Shown: in pieces, positions 12,247 through 24,143 of the stretch
How positions within the stretch are numbered: the stretch's first letter is position 1
Layout: the number at the start of each line of letters is the position of its first letter
Source of the DNA: Lethocerus indicus
Taxonomy: Eukaryota > Arthropoda > Insecta > Hemiptera > Belostomatidae
NCBI GenBank assembly: GCA_019843655.1
Contig: JACDQD010000104.1
Coordinates: forward strand, 1,798,001-1,862,000
DNA length: 64,000 bases
Direction: 5' to 3'
The notes under the pieces: generated by a model
The model's database searches: none
What the model was told of the DNA's origin: nothing
The model's input: only the letters and a program-made list of their open reading frames with translations
Program-made: the position numbers and the translations under genes

Positions 12247-13136
12247 GTGAGTATCAATTTCGGCTAAAACCTGTTTGGGCACTGATCCGTAGGCTTTTCT
12301 TTCGTTCCGTTTTCTGTCCATGAAGCGTTAAACAAAATTATAAATATAATGGTTTTTAATGCTAATTGGCGACGCATATAATTATTTTTAGAGTTCATTT
12401 ACATATTCTTTGTAGGACAATGCTCCGAGTGTGCTCAGACATCGTCGGTACTTTTGATCCTTCTAGGTGCAGGCCGATGGTAAAAAATCTGTATGGTTTA
12501 CTTTCCAGATCTCCCGCCTTATCCAAGGCCCCATGTTTGAAAAGCTAATACTAATCTGTAGTATCTGGGATTCTAAAGTTATCTTTAGTGACGCCTAGAG
12601 TCCTCGTGAGATAGTCGGACGGATACCGCCGTCCGGTAATCTCCTCTCATCCGATGGGAAATGCTCGTGGTCCCCTCCAATTTTCAGTTCGGTTCCTGTA
12701 CTGTGGCACCCGCTAATCGATTAGGCGCCTCGCCTCCATTAAGCCAGTTTGCTCGTGAGTTGACGATAATTGAAAAGTAAACCTTATTCCGAGGGGCATT
12801 CATTTTGGCCTGACTGCGGGCCGAAATTTCGTGTTAATGGGGACGAGGTGGGAGGCATTTGCGGCTCCCTCTCCCCTCCGCCCGGCCCGCTTTATCTTTT
12901 ATGTAATAGCAAACACGGCATGCTCCCCAGATTTAAGCGCGAAATGGAATGAAATTGTTTAGCGGGGAGGGTGTTCCCCAGCGCTATGGAATTGCGAAGT
13001 GTACAGGGCTCGGTGACTGCCGTGCATAGGGACGATGTTATTGCGCCTCTGAAGGGATGAGGAAGGGGTGTCTGGGGGTCGGGTAAATTAATGAGGTTAC
13101 TATAGGGGGGTACGTGACAGTGCATATTGTCGTACT

Positions 13137-13184
13137 CACACTCTCTCGCTCTCTCTCTCTGGATCTCCCTCTCTCTTTCCCTGG
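13137..13184 (+). repeat. CT-rich microsatellite
   Basis: CT dinucleotide repeats interrupted by CG and GGAT; the left arm of the inverted pair ending at 13257. Confidence 0.93.
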
Positions 13185-13257
13185 CGGCGGTTCATTTTCC
13201 CCTTTTCTAGGAGGAAGGCCGGCGAAAGGAAGGGCGAGCGAGAAAGAGAGAGAGCGA
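13146..13257. repeat. CT tract and GA tract in inverted orientation
   Basis: TCGCTCTCTCTCT at 13146-13158 is exactly complementary to AGAGAGAGAGCGA at 13245-13257, about 86 bases away. A transcript or single strand could fold into a long hairpin; the tracts are also polypurine/polypyrimidine. Confidence 0.8.
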
Positions 13258-14914
13258 TAGGAGGAGGAGACGTGCGGGAAAGAGAGGGAGAACAGTCTCG
13301 TGCGGTGAATACCCAATTTTCTTATTTCCTGCTCTCACTCATACCTCCTTCTCATCGGGCCTCTCTCACTCTGTTTCCCCTTTTCTCGGTGCCTCTCTCC
13401 CTCCCCCTTTCTCTGCAACTAACTCCTCATCCCTCCCTCTCGCTCTCCAGGGACATTGATCCTCGCCCCCCTTCCTTCCCGGCAGTAATTAGAACACCCC
13501 TTCAGACGAGCTGCGTACCCCCTTCTATAGTCGCCCCCTCTCACTATGTCTACGTGAAACTTACGCCACGATGTCTGAGTAAATGTATGAGCAGAATATC
13601 GGTCACTAAATAAATACCTCCTGAAATAAAAATGAAGGGGAACCATAACCCAACTTGATACATTATATATAGTCGAGTACAACTTCCTGTCCACTTTCCC
13701 ATTCGATTTGAGGAGTACTTGTGTTCCTATATTGAACTGCCGCCCGACAAATAAAATGCAGTTCTATGCCGGCCTCGAGAGCTCTCTTACTTGATGAATC
13801 GATACAATAAAACCGTTGTAGTACTCGAACTCTAGCAGTACTCATCATAGATGGAGTACCTCCCTATTTTGTATTTTTATTCCAAGTTTCATATGGTGCC
13901 CTGTACAATTGAAAAATGTTATATCCTCCCATTTTTTTTAATGATTAGATAATTAAACATGAGTACAAAAATACTGCTAATATTCTGGAGAAATGGCAGA
14001 ATTTAGGTTACATTGAAGGCGGTTACATGGGACTGTTAAGAGTTTATAGGTCGTCAACAGCTGGGAAATTATTTTCATCGATAACTATGTTAGAAGGTTA
14101 TTGCATTGACCTAATAATAGGAGAAAAATGTATTTCTTAAGCTGGATTCTGCATACTCGAAACTTTAAACTGATGTTACAAATTATTTCATCTCAAACAG
14201 AAATCACCAGTAATTAATCCGACGAGAGCAACAGTGCCTTTATTAGAGGCGGTAGCCGTGTCGTATTTAATTGAGCGCAATCTGGCGGGTTGGAATTGTG
14301 TTTTTGCCGTCGATTTCTTGTCCGGTGTAGAAGTAGCGAGAGGCGCCCGTCCTCTGCCCGGTAATGAGTGCTGGGGTTTTGCCGAAAAGGAGGAGGGGCC
14401 AGGTTGCGTGGTTATAACGGAAGTTACGAGTTGGAAACAAAGTGGTATGTCTGAGGCCTCCCTCTCTTTTTCCCCCGCTCCACCACCCACCTTTCCCTTC
14501 ACCGCAAACCGCGCTTCCCTCTCCTTAGCGCGCATTCACTCACTCTCCGTCTTTCTCTCTCTCTCTTTCTATCCCTCCCCTCCACAACAACTTATAATGA
14601 AAAGTCAGCCCGAGGCAAAGTTTAATAATTACAAAGCCTAGTGGTATCGACCCCCTCCCTCTTCCCTCTCCGTCGGGGACACGGCTGCGACTGCACATAA
14701 CCTTCCGCCGAACCGCGTACCGCGTTTCCAGTCGGGTTATATCTACATTTGACCAACAAGAAAAACCGTATAGATCCTAATATCGATTGAGGAAAAACTA
14801 TTAAAAAATATCCTTAGTTGAAAAAACAAGTACTTCACCCTATCGTGTGTACTGTAACAAAAATATTATTCATTTAATCTATATAAAAATTGTAGTATTT
14901 TTAATCTGATACAG

Positions 14915-14934
14915 GCTTTCTGCGATAATGACAA
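14915..14934 (+). other. Candidate micro-exon (20 nt)
   Basis: TAGTATTTTTAATCTGATACAG ends at 14914 and the consensus donor GTAAGT occupies 14935-14940, within a short AAGT tandem. The pyrimidine tract is moderate. The tandem GTAAGTAAGTATG may explain the donor by chance. Confidence 0.15.
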
Positions 14935-17159
14935 GTAAGTAAGTATGTACTTCACTATTTGGTACGAATTTTACTGTGAAATATTTCTGAGGCCAAAATG
15001 GCTCGTGGTTTCTATTGCGGCCCTTATGGGAAGCTTATGGAGCCACTTGTCGATAACTCTACCGGTCTCATCTTATCGCATGCGAAGGGGCAAACTATAG
15101 CGAGTTGAGGGCCGAAAACAGCTTTTATTGTAAGTGAAACGCGCGCCTTGGCCGACAGATATCACAGGTAAACGGGTTTGGCAACAACTACCCACCTCCC
15201 GCCACCAGCCCCCCCGTTGCCAACCGACTGCCAATACAAAACCGATGCTTTACATCACCCAGCCGCCCGGTGTCAGCTCGAACGCTCGGTTATAAATCCT
15301 CCGGTATCCGTTCGAATGTATTGCGACATAAAGGGGTCTCCCGTTAAATAAACACAGAGACCGCCCTTCGAGCAGCCCAATCCTTTCGTATTTGTCATTC
15401 AACTGCATACAGTTCATTTTATTTGCGCCGCACGAAATATATACTGACTGGGTGTCCCGAATTTAAATGTCTCAGACCTCAGGAGCGAAAAGCTAAAAAG
15501 ACTTTGGAGATATGCCAGCATTAGTGAAAAGCCGAATAAGATTAAAGTACTATAATCGGGAATATTTTTTCGTTTTTTATTTTACTTATTTTTAAATTCA
15601 CGTCCTACGGATTTGCCTGTTATTTATCACAAGCCTTTATTGTATTTATCAAAATGTCGTGTATACACTCGTTTACCCTTATGCCATTTTAAAAATTGGA
15701 ACAAATTTACGAAGGATATTTTTATTAGTTTATTATTTATGTCTTAGATGCAGTAGGTATAACATTTGTTATGGGCATGAGTTTTATTAGTTGTCTCGCC
15801 AGGCACGAGTATTAAATTTCGGGACTGGATAAAGCGCATCATTCTTCTAGAAATTGTACAACTAGCGTCACTGACATCTGCAGGACAGCAGTCAGTTTCA
15901 ATGGGAGTTCCTGTTTGTCCCTTTAGGGCTGTTTCTTTCCTCCTGGTCCTCGTCCCCCCGAACCGAAAGTCGTGAACCATCTGCATTCAATAAGTTACAG
16001 TTTTTCACGGTCGCCAAAGCTGTTATTAGCGGTGACTAAGTGTTAAACAGTTCGTTACAATGGGAAGGTCGGACGTCGGCGGGGTAATTCCAGGGACAAA
16101 GACGTGCGCCCCTGTCGGGTACCTCCCACGCCCCTCCCCCCGGGGCTAATAACAATGTACGGTCGTACGGAGGGCGGCATTCGTATGTTAATGGAGCGGA
16201 ATCGCCGGCTCCCGTGTCGCCAGAAGCGGCTGTCTGGGGGTAGGTCGGGAGCGATTTCGGGACGGGGAAGCTTTAGGGACAATGCCCGGGCCCGAGCAGC
16301 TGTCCGCGATTAGAACGTCACACCTTTTCATAATAAAACCTAATAGGAGAACACACAGAGGAGTCCGATGGGGGCCCTCCATTGAACGGATCCCCTTTTG
16401 CCCCGATTTCGTGAAATATGACTCCGGGTCGGGCGCCCGAAAAGCAGTTAAGCCGACTATTCTCGCCCAAACTGCCAAGCTTGGATTAGGTCTTTAACCG
16501 GCGGGTGGACTATTTGTTATCCTGCGGCCATTAAGATCTGGGGAAATAAAGTAATTACGGCTCTCCACTTATACCATGATTCCAAAATTGTTTCGACATA
16601 TGCTTAGGCACATGAAATATGTGTTTGCCTACTTGAAGTTAGAGATACACATGCCTTTGTGAAGGATTATACCAATATATCACTTGCTATTACGGCGATT
16701 AAATATATCATATTTGAATTATGATGTACCAGGTATGCTCCTCGCTGAAACTAATTTCATGATATGAACTATTCAGTACTTTCGCCTTTTCTAGTTTCTG
16801 TAATTCTCCGGATTTATATAGTCGCCTTATAATATATCAACTAAAATCTCATTAATTGTTTCCTATCCTAACTATTATCTATTTCCTGAGAACAGATTGG
16901 AAATATATTAATCTCATATCCGAGCGTTAATCGGGTATATTTGCATTATTCGAAAATTACATATTGAGTTCTGAATTAAAATTAATTTCGTTAATTACGC
17001 GTTAAATTAATTTTCTGTGCCAAACAAGCCATTCGTACTGGCATTATTGAAGTAAGTTCTGTCTTCATTAAGTGCTGCTAATTGAATTCAGTTATTTCAA
17101 TAAATATACAACGCTTGACCAATTTTCGCTGCAGATTTTAATTCACTATATACATGTAA

Positions 17160-17165
<6 letters not shown>

Positions 17166-17218
<53 letters not shown>
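17166..17218. repeat. (AT)n microsatellite, 53 bp
   Basis: Uninterrupted AT alternation, preceded by TATACATGTAAATATAC-type AT-rich sequence. Confidence 0.98.
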
Positions 17219-17219
<1 letters not shown>

Positions 17220-17652
17220 GATGCCAATGATTATTTGAATTTTAACACGGATGACGTAACAAGCATTTTCACGTTCCTGTGAATTTCCCGTTTCGGAAAT
17301 TCATTTGCCCATAACCTCCACGTGCAAAGACAAGCAGAAGTCGACACAGTCATTAAGGTCGTTCAAATGCCGTTTTATAATAAACGTCTCTCGGATATTT
17401 CGTGCCTCGGGAAATAAACGGAGAAAAGGGAAAGAGATGATTGCCCACCCCTACCGAGTCTTAATGAGTTGCTTCGTTTAACGGAATTAATAAATCAGTA
17501 GAAATTCGTGACTGTTGTTCTTGGATTTCGTTAAACGATTTCAACTTTCCAATATTCCCGGCGCTTGTTTAATAATTTGAGCTCCTCCGTAAAATTGATC
17601 CGGGTTTCAAGTCCATGACGAAAAAGTCTTTTTTAATTGCATGGAGTAACAA

Positions 17653-17671
17653 ACTATTATTATTATTATTA
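17653..17671 (+). repeat. (ATT)n microsatellite
   Basis: CTATTATTATTATTATTAAA, a short trinucleotide repeat just before the 8-bp tandem repeat at 17699. Confidence 0.9.
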
Positions 17672-17698
17672 AAGGTCTTCTGTTTCTTACTATTCGTC

Positions 17699-17725
17699 AG
17701 TATAGTAGTATAGCAGTATAGTATA
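17699..17725 (+). repeat. Imperfect 8-bp tandem repeat (AGTATAGT-like)
   Basis: Three imperfect copies of AGTATAGT/AGTATAGC in tandem. Confidence 0.8.
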
Positions 17726-18139
17726 CCCTGTAGTTATATGAATAGTAATGTTGATTATCGATGAATGATTATTATAGGAATTCGTGAGTATTATTTATGA
17801 TTACTTAGGCATATGAATCCTGCACTCGTTATAATAATAAGTGAGTGATGTTGCTGGCGTTAAGAGCGCGGAACTTATTTGTACAGTCTCCCACTTGTGG
17901 AGGCCCCCAACAACGACTGGACGAGGCCGCCGACTAATATTATTACTGCGGTTCCCTACCGCGGTCCCCCGTTCCTCAATAGTCGCCCAGCTGCCCGTTT
18001 CTCAGCCCACTCCTGGATTTAGTCCGCCGTCTCCCGAACGGTCGCGGCCCCTCTTTGTCCCGCAGCTCCTCGCTCTTCGGCGTAAAGATTTTACGTCCCC
18101 AGCCTCCCCCCTGACCGTAATCCAGCCTCCGCCCCTCAC

Positions 18140-18184
18140 CACTTTGCATGTCCCCCAGGGCCGTAAACGCCCGGCACGGTCTTC
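18140..18184 (-). other. Candidate exon on the minus strand (45 nt)
   Basis: On the minus strand GCTGTTTTCGGTTTACTAG precedes a 45-nt segment, followed by the donor GTGAGGGG. The length is a multiple of three and all three frames are open, one reading EDRAGRLRPWGTCKV. GC-rich composition alone makes open frames likely here, so this is weak evidence. Confidence 0.18.
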
Positions 18185-19537
18185 CTAGTAAACCGAAAAC
18201 AGCGCATGTAAATCATCTTTTCAGCCTAGGCCCTGTGTTCATTGCTGCTTCTGTTGTTTCCGCCTGTAATAGATTACTTTGCCCGACCCCCATTGCTACA
18301 CCAATTTCCCCTGTAGAGGGCGACCTAGCGCTATAATTTTGTTTACCATACTATAACTCCTCATAACGCTATTATTAATTTATTTAATTATCCTTCTATA
18401 ATTTTTTCACCTCTTCTCCTCCACCCTCTCTTCATGTACTTGAATATCGATATAAAGACAGTAATAATATTTGTCTTTTAATTAACTGTATTTTCATACT
18501 TATATTGTTATCTTATGTTTTATGTACTGATACTACTGTGATAGAATTTTCCTCTAATACCTTTAACTTATTAATTTAAATTGCTTTCCCTCCATTATAC
18601 CGATGTCAGACTCTAATTAGAACGACTCCATAAGTGCAGTTGTCTCCGCCCGACAATTTACTTTCTTCTTTGTCGCCCCTCCTCGAACGGAGGTGTAATT
18701 AAAACACTTTCATTCCGCTTAAGGTAGTTCATAAATATAAATAAAACGGCAGTCCGAGTTTTTCCTCCCGAGGCGGTAATAAGCGCCGGGGCGCGGTACC
18801 CGGATGACAACAAAGGAGGGAGGGTCTGATGATCGCCCACCCCGCACCACCACCACCCCGCTCGGGGCTCATATAACCCCCGGGCTACCCCTTTTCTCTT
18901 CTTCTTTATTATTTGTTTTTCCGGGGCGGAAACTTTTATTCGGCCGAGGAGTGGAAATAACTTTGTTACCCGACCTACGGCCGACTATCATCTTACCTTT
19001 GACGCCGTTATTGGAGCAAATAATTTCGAGGGGGACACTTGAGACTATATTGGTTTTTATGTAACATGTCGGATATTCGCTTTTGAATATGAAATTTTGG
19101 AGGGATGCCTTCTCTTTGATGAGGTTATATCTCATTACGTCGCCAGGGCTTAATATTCTCTAATAATTCAGACACGATTTCATATCGGGTGACGTACATC
19201 CTAGAAACAAAATTAATTGCATTCTCGCATTGATTGAACTGTAGAGATATTTTATTATCTTGTAAAAGGAGAATTTTTATAAGAATGTAATTGGTGATAT
19301 TAGCACTTCAGAAAGAAGAAAATAACCTAAGGGATGAAAAGCGAAATATACATATCCTTCCTGATGTTTATTCTTTTTTAAATCGCCCATCCGTTGGGAT
19401 ATACTTTTTTTTAAACTTTTTTTCTATTTTGCACAATCAACTTATACAGTTATAGGTGCAATCGATACATGTATATTTTTCGCGTGTTAGTCTCGGTAAA
19501 GAAACCACCCAATGATGGCACTTTTTACATGACTTAA

Positions 19538-20075
19538 CTACTGCCCGAGGTGATCTCTGGGCCAGTGGCGTTTAAGCCGTCGTGTTGGGATAGTGGATGG
19601 AGTGGATTTGGATGTGGAGAGAGGCGGGAGTGGAAATTAAGGAAGCGTGATTTTGCTACTTCGTCGACTGTCGGTATGTTGAGGTCATTATGGATTGTTC
19701 GGTTAGAAACATACCAGGGAGCATTAAGGATGGTACGAAGGACTTTTGATTGGAATCTCTGGATGAGGGCGATGTTGGATTTCTTGGCGGAACCCCATAG
19801 TTCTATTCCGTAAGTCTATGTAGGTTTTAAAATGGATTTGTATATTGTCAGTTTGTTGTCTATTGAAAGTTTTGATGTCCTTTTCAAAAGAGGTCTCAGC
19901 AGTCAAAATTTGCGATTGAGATCTGTTCTTTTGAGTCGCGTACGGGGATGGGATATACTAAGGACATTTTTGTTTGTGTAACCCAACATTTAGAGGAAGT
20001 TGGAGTACGTTACAGGAAGGTATCTTGCATATTCATAGGGGAGGCAGATGGGTGTACTTTCGGAGGATTCTATTG
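19538..20075 (-). pseudogene. Decayed Jockey-like non-LTR retrotransposon, C-terminal end of the reverse transcriptase ORF
   Basis: Read on the minus strand, this is the post-catalytic C-terminal part of a Jockey-clade LINE reverse transcriptase, the enzyme that copies the element's RNA into DNA at the insertion site. The block YGIELWGSAKKSNIALIQRF lies just below 19812 and is followed by SKVLRTILNAPWYVSN, then NDLNIPTVDEVAKSRF, then HPNPLHPL. This order matches the conserved tail of insect Jockey ORF2 proteins. Upstream, RTDLNRKF, LLRPLLKRTSKLSIDNKL and TIYKSILKPT are readable. The copy is dead: the expected Trp codons are TAG at 19816-19818 and TGA at 19903-19905, frameshifts occur above about 19920, and a one-base shift near 19574 puts the likely native end (KRHWPRDHLGQ, stop at 19538-19540) in another frame. 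The catalytic YxDD domain and the endonuclease are absent, which is typical of 5' truncation or later decay. The upstream limit is approximate. Confidence 0.88.
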
Positions 20076-20207
20076 AACGTTGATCCGGGGGCGGTACCGA
20101 GGTCGGGACGGGATACCGGAAAAGCGGACCGTGGCTGTAGCACGCCCGCCCGAGACGGAAGTTGCGGAAATAATCCTCGTGTCGGGCGGTCCCCGGCACA
20201 CACTCAC

Positions 20208-20243
20208 CACGTGGCCCCTTTCTCACCGCCAATAATGGACTCC
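20208..20243 (-). other. Candidate exon on the minus strand (36 nt)
   Basis: On the minus strand CCTCAGTTTATTTTTACAG leads into a 36-nt segment ending in CACGTG, followed by the donor GTGAGTGTG (plus strand ACTCAC at 20202-20207). The length is divisible by three. One open frame gives ESIIGGEKGAT and another SPLLAVRKGPR. It lies upstream (minus sense) of the LINE fragment and beside a (CGG)6 tract, in GC-rich sequence. It has both splice signals but no recognisable protein. Confidence 0.27.
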
Positions 20244-20280
20244 CTGTAAAAATAAACTGAGGCGAGGGCGCGTGTGCGTG

Positions 20281-20300
20281 CGGCGGCGGCGGCGGCGGGG
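20281..20300 (+). repeat. (CGG)6 microsatellite
   Basis: CGG trinucleotide repeat ending in GGGG, at the core of the 20.1-20.5 kb CpG-rich island and about 38 bases from the minus-strand candidate exon at 20208-20243. Confidence 0.95.
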
Positions 20301-22599
20301 TTTTATTGAACGGCACTTAAGGGCGAGGGGCTAAATTACAAGGAATGGGGCGGGGGAAGGGGGTTGCTTTTGTCGGTGGAGGAGTGTCGCCCCCTCGTAC
20401 GGGTCCGGTTCCGCCAAATACGTGTCCCCGGGGCCGCCGCACCGGGGCCCACCCCGGGCTCACAATGAGGCCGCTTAAACCGCTCAATTGGGGCTCCCCA
20501 AAAACTGTATTCGGCAATAAACGACCCCGCCTCCACCCATTGAAGTACGCCGCATTGAAAACTAGTACTCTTTATTTGACGGTGTCACCCATTTTCCAAG
20601 GTAAATATTTCGATAGGGGAGCATTCGATTAATTGAACACCGAAAGTGGCCCTTACCATATAATTTATCGGCCCTAAATTATATAACGTACACACTCCAA
20701 CCTATAAATCATTAAAATTTGTCCACCGTACTATGTTCTACTGTTTTGCCCGGTACATCAATACATTAACGCAATAATGCATTGATGGTTCTTAAAATGG
20801 CGAATATTTGGCTAAAGTATGTTAACTGATATTTTGAATTAGTTTCCTGATAATTAGCGCTAACATTCTCCAACAAGCGGTTTTTATTCGGCGCTAAATG
20901 CGACGTAGGATCGAAGGTAGTGTAGTTGTCCTTCTCCGTGTTCCTTCCGTGTAGCTGTTGTCTCTATTGACCGTGTTCATGTATCCGCGCTAAAATCTGA
21001 TATTTTCATTTCGGGCCACGATTTTATAAATTTATAGTTGGCCGTTGCCGGAGCGCGATGTAATTAATACCCCCCGTTGTTTTATAGTGTTTCGCGATCG
21101 CCTTTAAACCTGCCTTTTTTTTTTATAATGCCCCGCTCCGGCATTATTTACGAAGGCAAATAAAATGAGGAATGCAGACTTTCCGTAGTTCGGAATAAAT
21201 ACCTTGTCGCGTGAATTGTTAGAGGCGTTTTTATATTCGGGTCGACCGACGCCCGCCACTGGGCTGGACTCCACGGAAATGGGGGAAAGGCGCAAGTTAT
21301 ATTATGGTTCACTTGAAAAATAGAGTTATTGGCTGTTCGGCGATTGATAGTATCGGGCGGAGTTATTAGGAGGCTACACGCACCGGCTGCGTTATCAACT
21401 CTCTCCCCTCCAAACAGGCACGGACCGACGGAATCTATACACTCAGTTTATTATTTCCTTTTCTGGTTTTTCCGTTTTTTAGTGTTTTTCGTACTGCAAG
21501 CATTTTTTCGTAATGATTGATCATTCCGTGATGTTTTGAACCGTGCGGTCTGTTTTTTTTAATAGGTGCAGTCCATGGAATTCGATTTGTTTCAGAACGC
21601 TCGCAAATAGATGGATTTTCAGTTCCTCACTCAGTTCCTCAATTTTCAAAGTGCTTTGAATTGTCCTTATGTGTGGGTTAAAATTAGAGACCTGGTTGTT
21701 TGGCAGTATTGAGAGAAAAACAACCACCCATTCCCTTTCCTATTTGATAATAATAATGCTGCCTGCACTTTCTTCCGCATCGGAAACAGAATTCATTAAT
21801 TAAATTAGAGAGCATTCTTTGTTTGGTCGTGTTCAAATTTACAGAATATTAGTCATAATCTTGTAATCCATTTACAGTATATATTTTTCAAAATATAGTG
21901 TTTATTCGGTTCTATTACCGTTTCATCAGCGAATTTCTACTCCATTGATTTTTATAATCATCGCAATAGCCCCGTGCACTGCCGGAATGTTTTATATTTA
22001 CTGCCTGTCCGGGTTGTTGCCTTTAACGGTTGTCATTTCGGTAGCTTGCGATGGAAGTATCTGTAAAAACGGGATATTCGTGTTTGAGAGTCGAAGCTTA
22101 GGATTTTCAGCGACCTATTGGACCCCGTAATCGGATCAACGGTATTTTTCTCTGTCCCCAAGGCTCTTAGATGGCAGCTCAGCCCTTAAAGACAGGTACT
22201 TAAAACTGGAAGCGTTCCTTGAGATGTTTCACTGAATGAATTACTCATCAAATTATTTTTTCCTGCAGATTACACGAGCTAATACGTTCAGTTTACTTTG
22301 GACGATGTGTATTGTCACTAACAAGGAAATATTGAATGAGGGCTCGTTATTGTCTAGCTGTAGATTAATAAATGAAGGTCATAACTGTAGGAATGTGAAT
22401 AGAGAAACATCCAGAAAATGTAGTCTAATGAAATACAATAGAAGATGCATGCATTACATACCCTGGTATTTTTTTTTACATGCTTGCGTGCTTTTCCCTG
22501 TAGCTTGTAAAATTAAACCACCTACAATCTTGGAGGGAGCAGGGGTTATTAAATAGAGTGGAGCAATGCTGCGCTATTAACTTTTTTATTAGGCACCAG

Positions 22600-22690
22600 A
22601 ACGAGCTTACTTTATAGCTGTGGCCGTAAAGTGTCGGACTTAATCTCTTCAACATAAGTATAAGGTTCGAACTCATAACGTCCCCAAGAC
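22600..22690 (+). repeat. Possible degenerate tRNA-derived SINE head
   Basis: The stretch 22615-22633 (TAGCTGTGGCCGTAAAGTG) resembles an RNA polymerase III A box followed by the GTCGGACT of many tRNA heads. A B-box-like GGTTCGAACTC lies at 22664-22674, at about the spacing found in tRNA genes. The arms do not form a clean cloverleaf and the anticodon region (TAATCTCTTCAACATAAG) is disrupted, so this is not a functional tRNA. A diverged tRNA-derived SINE is the best reading; chance similarity remains possible. Confidence 0.4.
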
Positions 22691-22957
22691 AGGTGTAGGA
22701 AATAAGGCCTAACGGGTTCCAAATGTGGAGCCAGAGGAAAACGGTAGCGAGAGAGGTTCGTGGGAGGGTCACGGAAGCGTTTTTACCAGTCACCCCCGTC
22801 GCCCACCCCCTCACCCCCGGCCACTATAACCTCGTAGCGGCGGTAATAGTTATTGTGTAATTGGCCTGAAGAAGTAAAACCCTACAACTCAAGGGAGGCC
22901 TTGGGGGCGGCGTATGTTATGCAAATGCAATGGCTGGCTGTATTGCGGGTCGGCCGG

Positions 22958-22977
22958 CTCTCTCTCTCTCTCTCTCC
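22958..22977 (+). repeat. (CT)n microsatellite
   Basis: Twenty bases of CT repeat inside a GC-rich stretch (22.72-23.1 kb). Confidence 0.95.
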
Positions 22978-23739
22978 GAGGCGCAGATGTCCGCAACGAC
23001 TGTTCCCAATTGCCCCGTTCCGTATCCCCTCGACTCCGTTCGGGGGCGCTATCTCATTCCTGCGAAGGAGCCCTCGGCCCTCGCCCGGATTAAGATATTA
23101 AACTGATTTATTACGTCTTAGATATGGTTCTACAATAACATAACCCGTCTGAATAACCCGGCCGAGAGGTCTTATTCAGGGGAGGGTGTCCAACGGAAAG
23201 TCGGATCTCGATATTACCCCCACTACACGGGAGGACATTCGTCGTTCCTGGTTTTAGTATTCATGGAGTTTGTGAGTTTTATTGACATCTAACCACGGAC
23301 TCTTCATCGGAATACAATTTAGTTTAGTAAGCGCTACACATATTAAGTGTACGTCTTAAATAAGGGGACTATTAAAATTCTGTTTTACAAGGAATCTTCT
23401 TTAACGCGAAGAAATAAGTTCGTATCTAACAGATAATAAAAACGGCGACTTATTAATTATTGTGTTAAGACGTTAGCTGGCTCTCATTACCACGCTGGAA
23501 AATAATTTCTTAAATAAGGAATAATGACCGATGACAGAAACCGAGAAACATGTGAACGTTTACCGTTCTACGGAAGCGATTCCCGTGGGAGAGAGACTTC
23601 AGGGCCTCGGGATAAAGCTTTGGGCCCTCGGTGATTATCCGTATAAAAAGGTTAGGGTCTGCCTTTTTAAACAATGGGAGGCATTATTGCCTGGGGCCGC
23701 CGACCGCCTACGGGACTCTCGAACCTTTCGACGGTGCCC

Positions 23740-23756
23740 GGCTGGCTGGCTGGCTG
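23740..23756 (+). repeat. (GGCT)4 tetranucleotide repeat
   Basis: Four tandem copies of GGCT plus G. Shorter versions of the same word (GGCTGGCTG or its complement) occur near 22931, 36700 and 63270. Confidence 0.9.
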
Positions 23757-24111
23757 TAGGAGGACGAGCGGCAAGGGGGTAAATGTTGCATTTAGCAGTT
23801 GTGACCTATTACGGGCTATTAGTGAGCCTGTCCCAGCCACAGCCCTCTCTCTCAGGCCCCTCCCGACACAAATTTTCCCCGTCCTAGCGGAGAGCGCGGC
23901 TCATTCCAACCTATTTAACGTGACTACCCTACCTACAGAAATATTTTATATTATTATTATACTAAGGGTTTATAATTAAATAATTTCTGTTCAGAATAAA
24001 ACGTAATTTTTAATAATAAAGGGGAGTGCACAACATTTAGAAACAGTAGAAATAATAATATTCTGTCGTAAACATTTCTCATTACTAGTGACCATATTTT
24101 TCTGTTGGCAG

Positions 24112-24143
24112 GTGTCACCTGTATTTACAGTGAAACGCATAAG
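24112..24143 (+). other. Candidate small exon (32 nt)
   Basis: CATATTTTTCTGTTGGCAG ends at 24111 and the donor AAG/GTAAGA begins at 24144. Two frames are open across the 32 nt. A second AG in TATTTACAG at 24122-24130 could give a 13-nt exon instead. There is no protein similarity and no linked exon. Confidence 0.2.

Larger units (their letters stand above)
12247..19537. other. Gene-free stretch with repeats and minor exon candidates
   Basis: Contains the CT/GA inverted tracts (13.1-13.3 kb), pyrimidine-rich sequence at 13.32-13.45 kb, GC islands (14.2-14.7, 16.04-16.5, 17.85-18.2 kb), the second long (AT)n tract, and exon candidates at 14915 and 18140. The open frames at 14234-14641 and 17841-18188 show no domain and follow composition. 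Confidence 0.45.
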
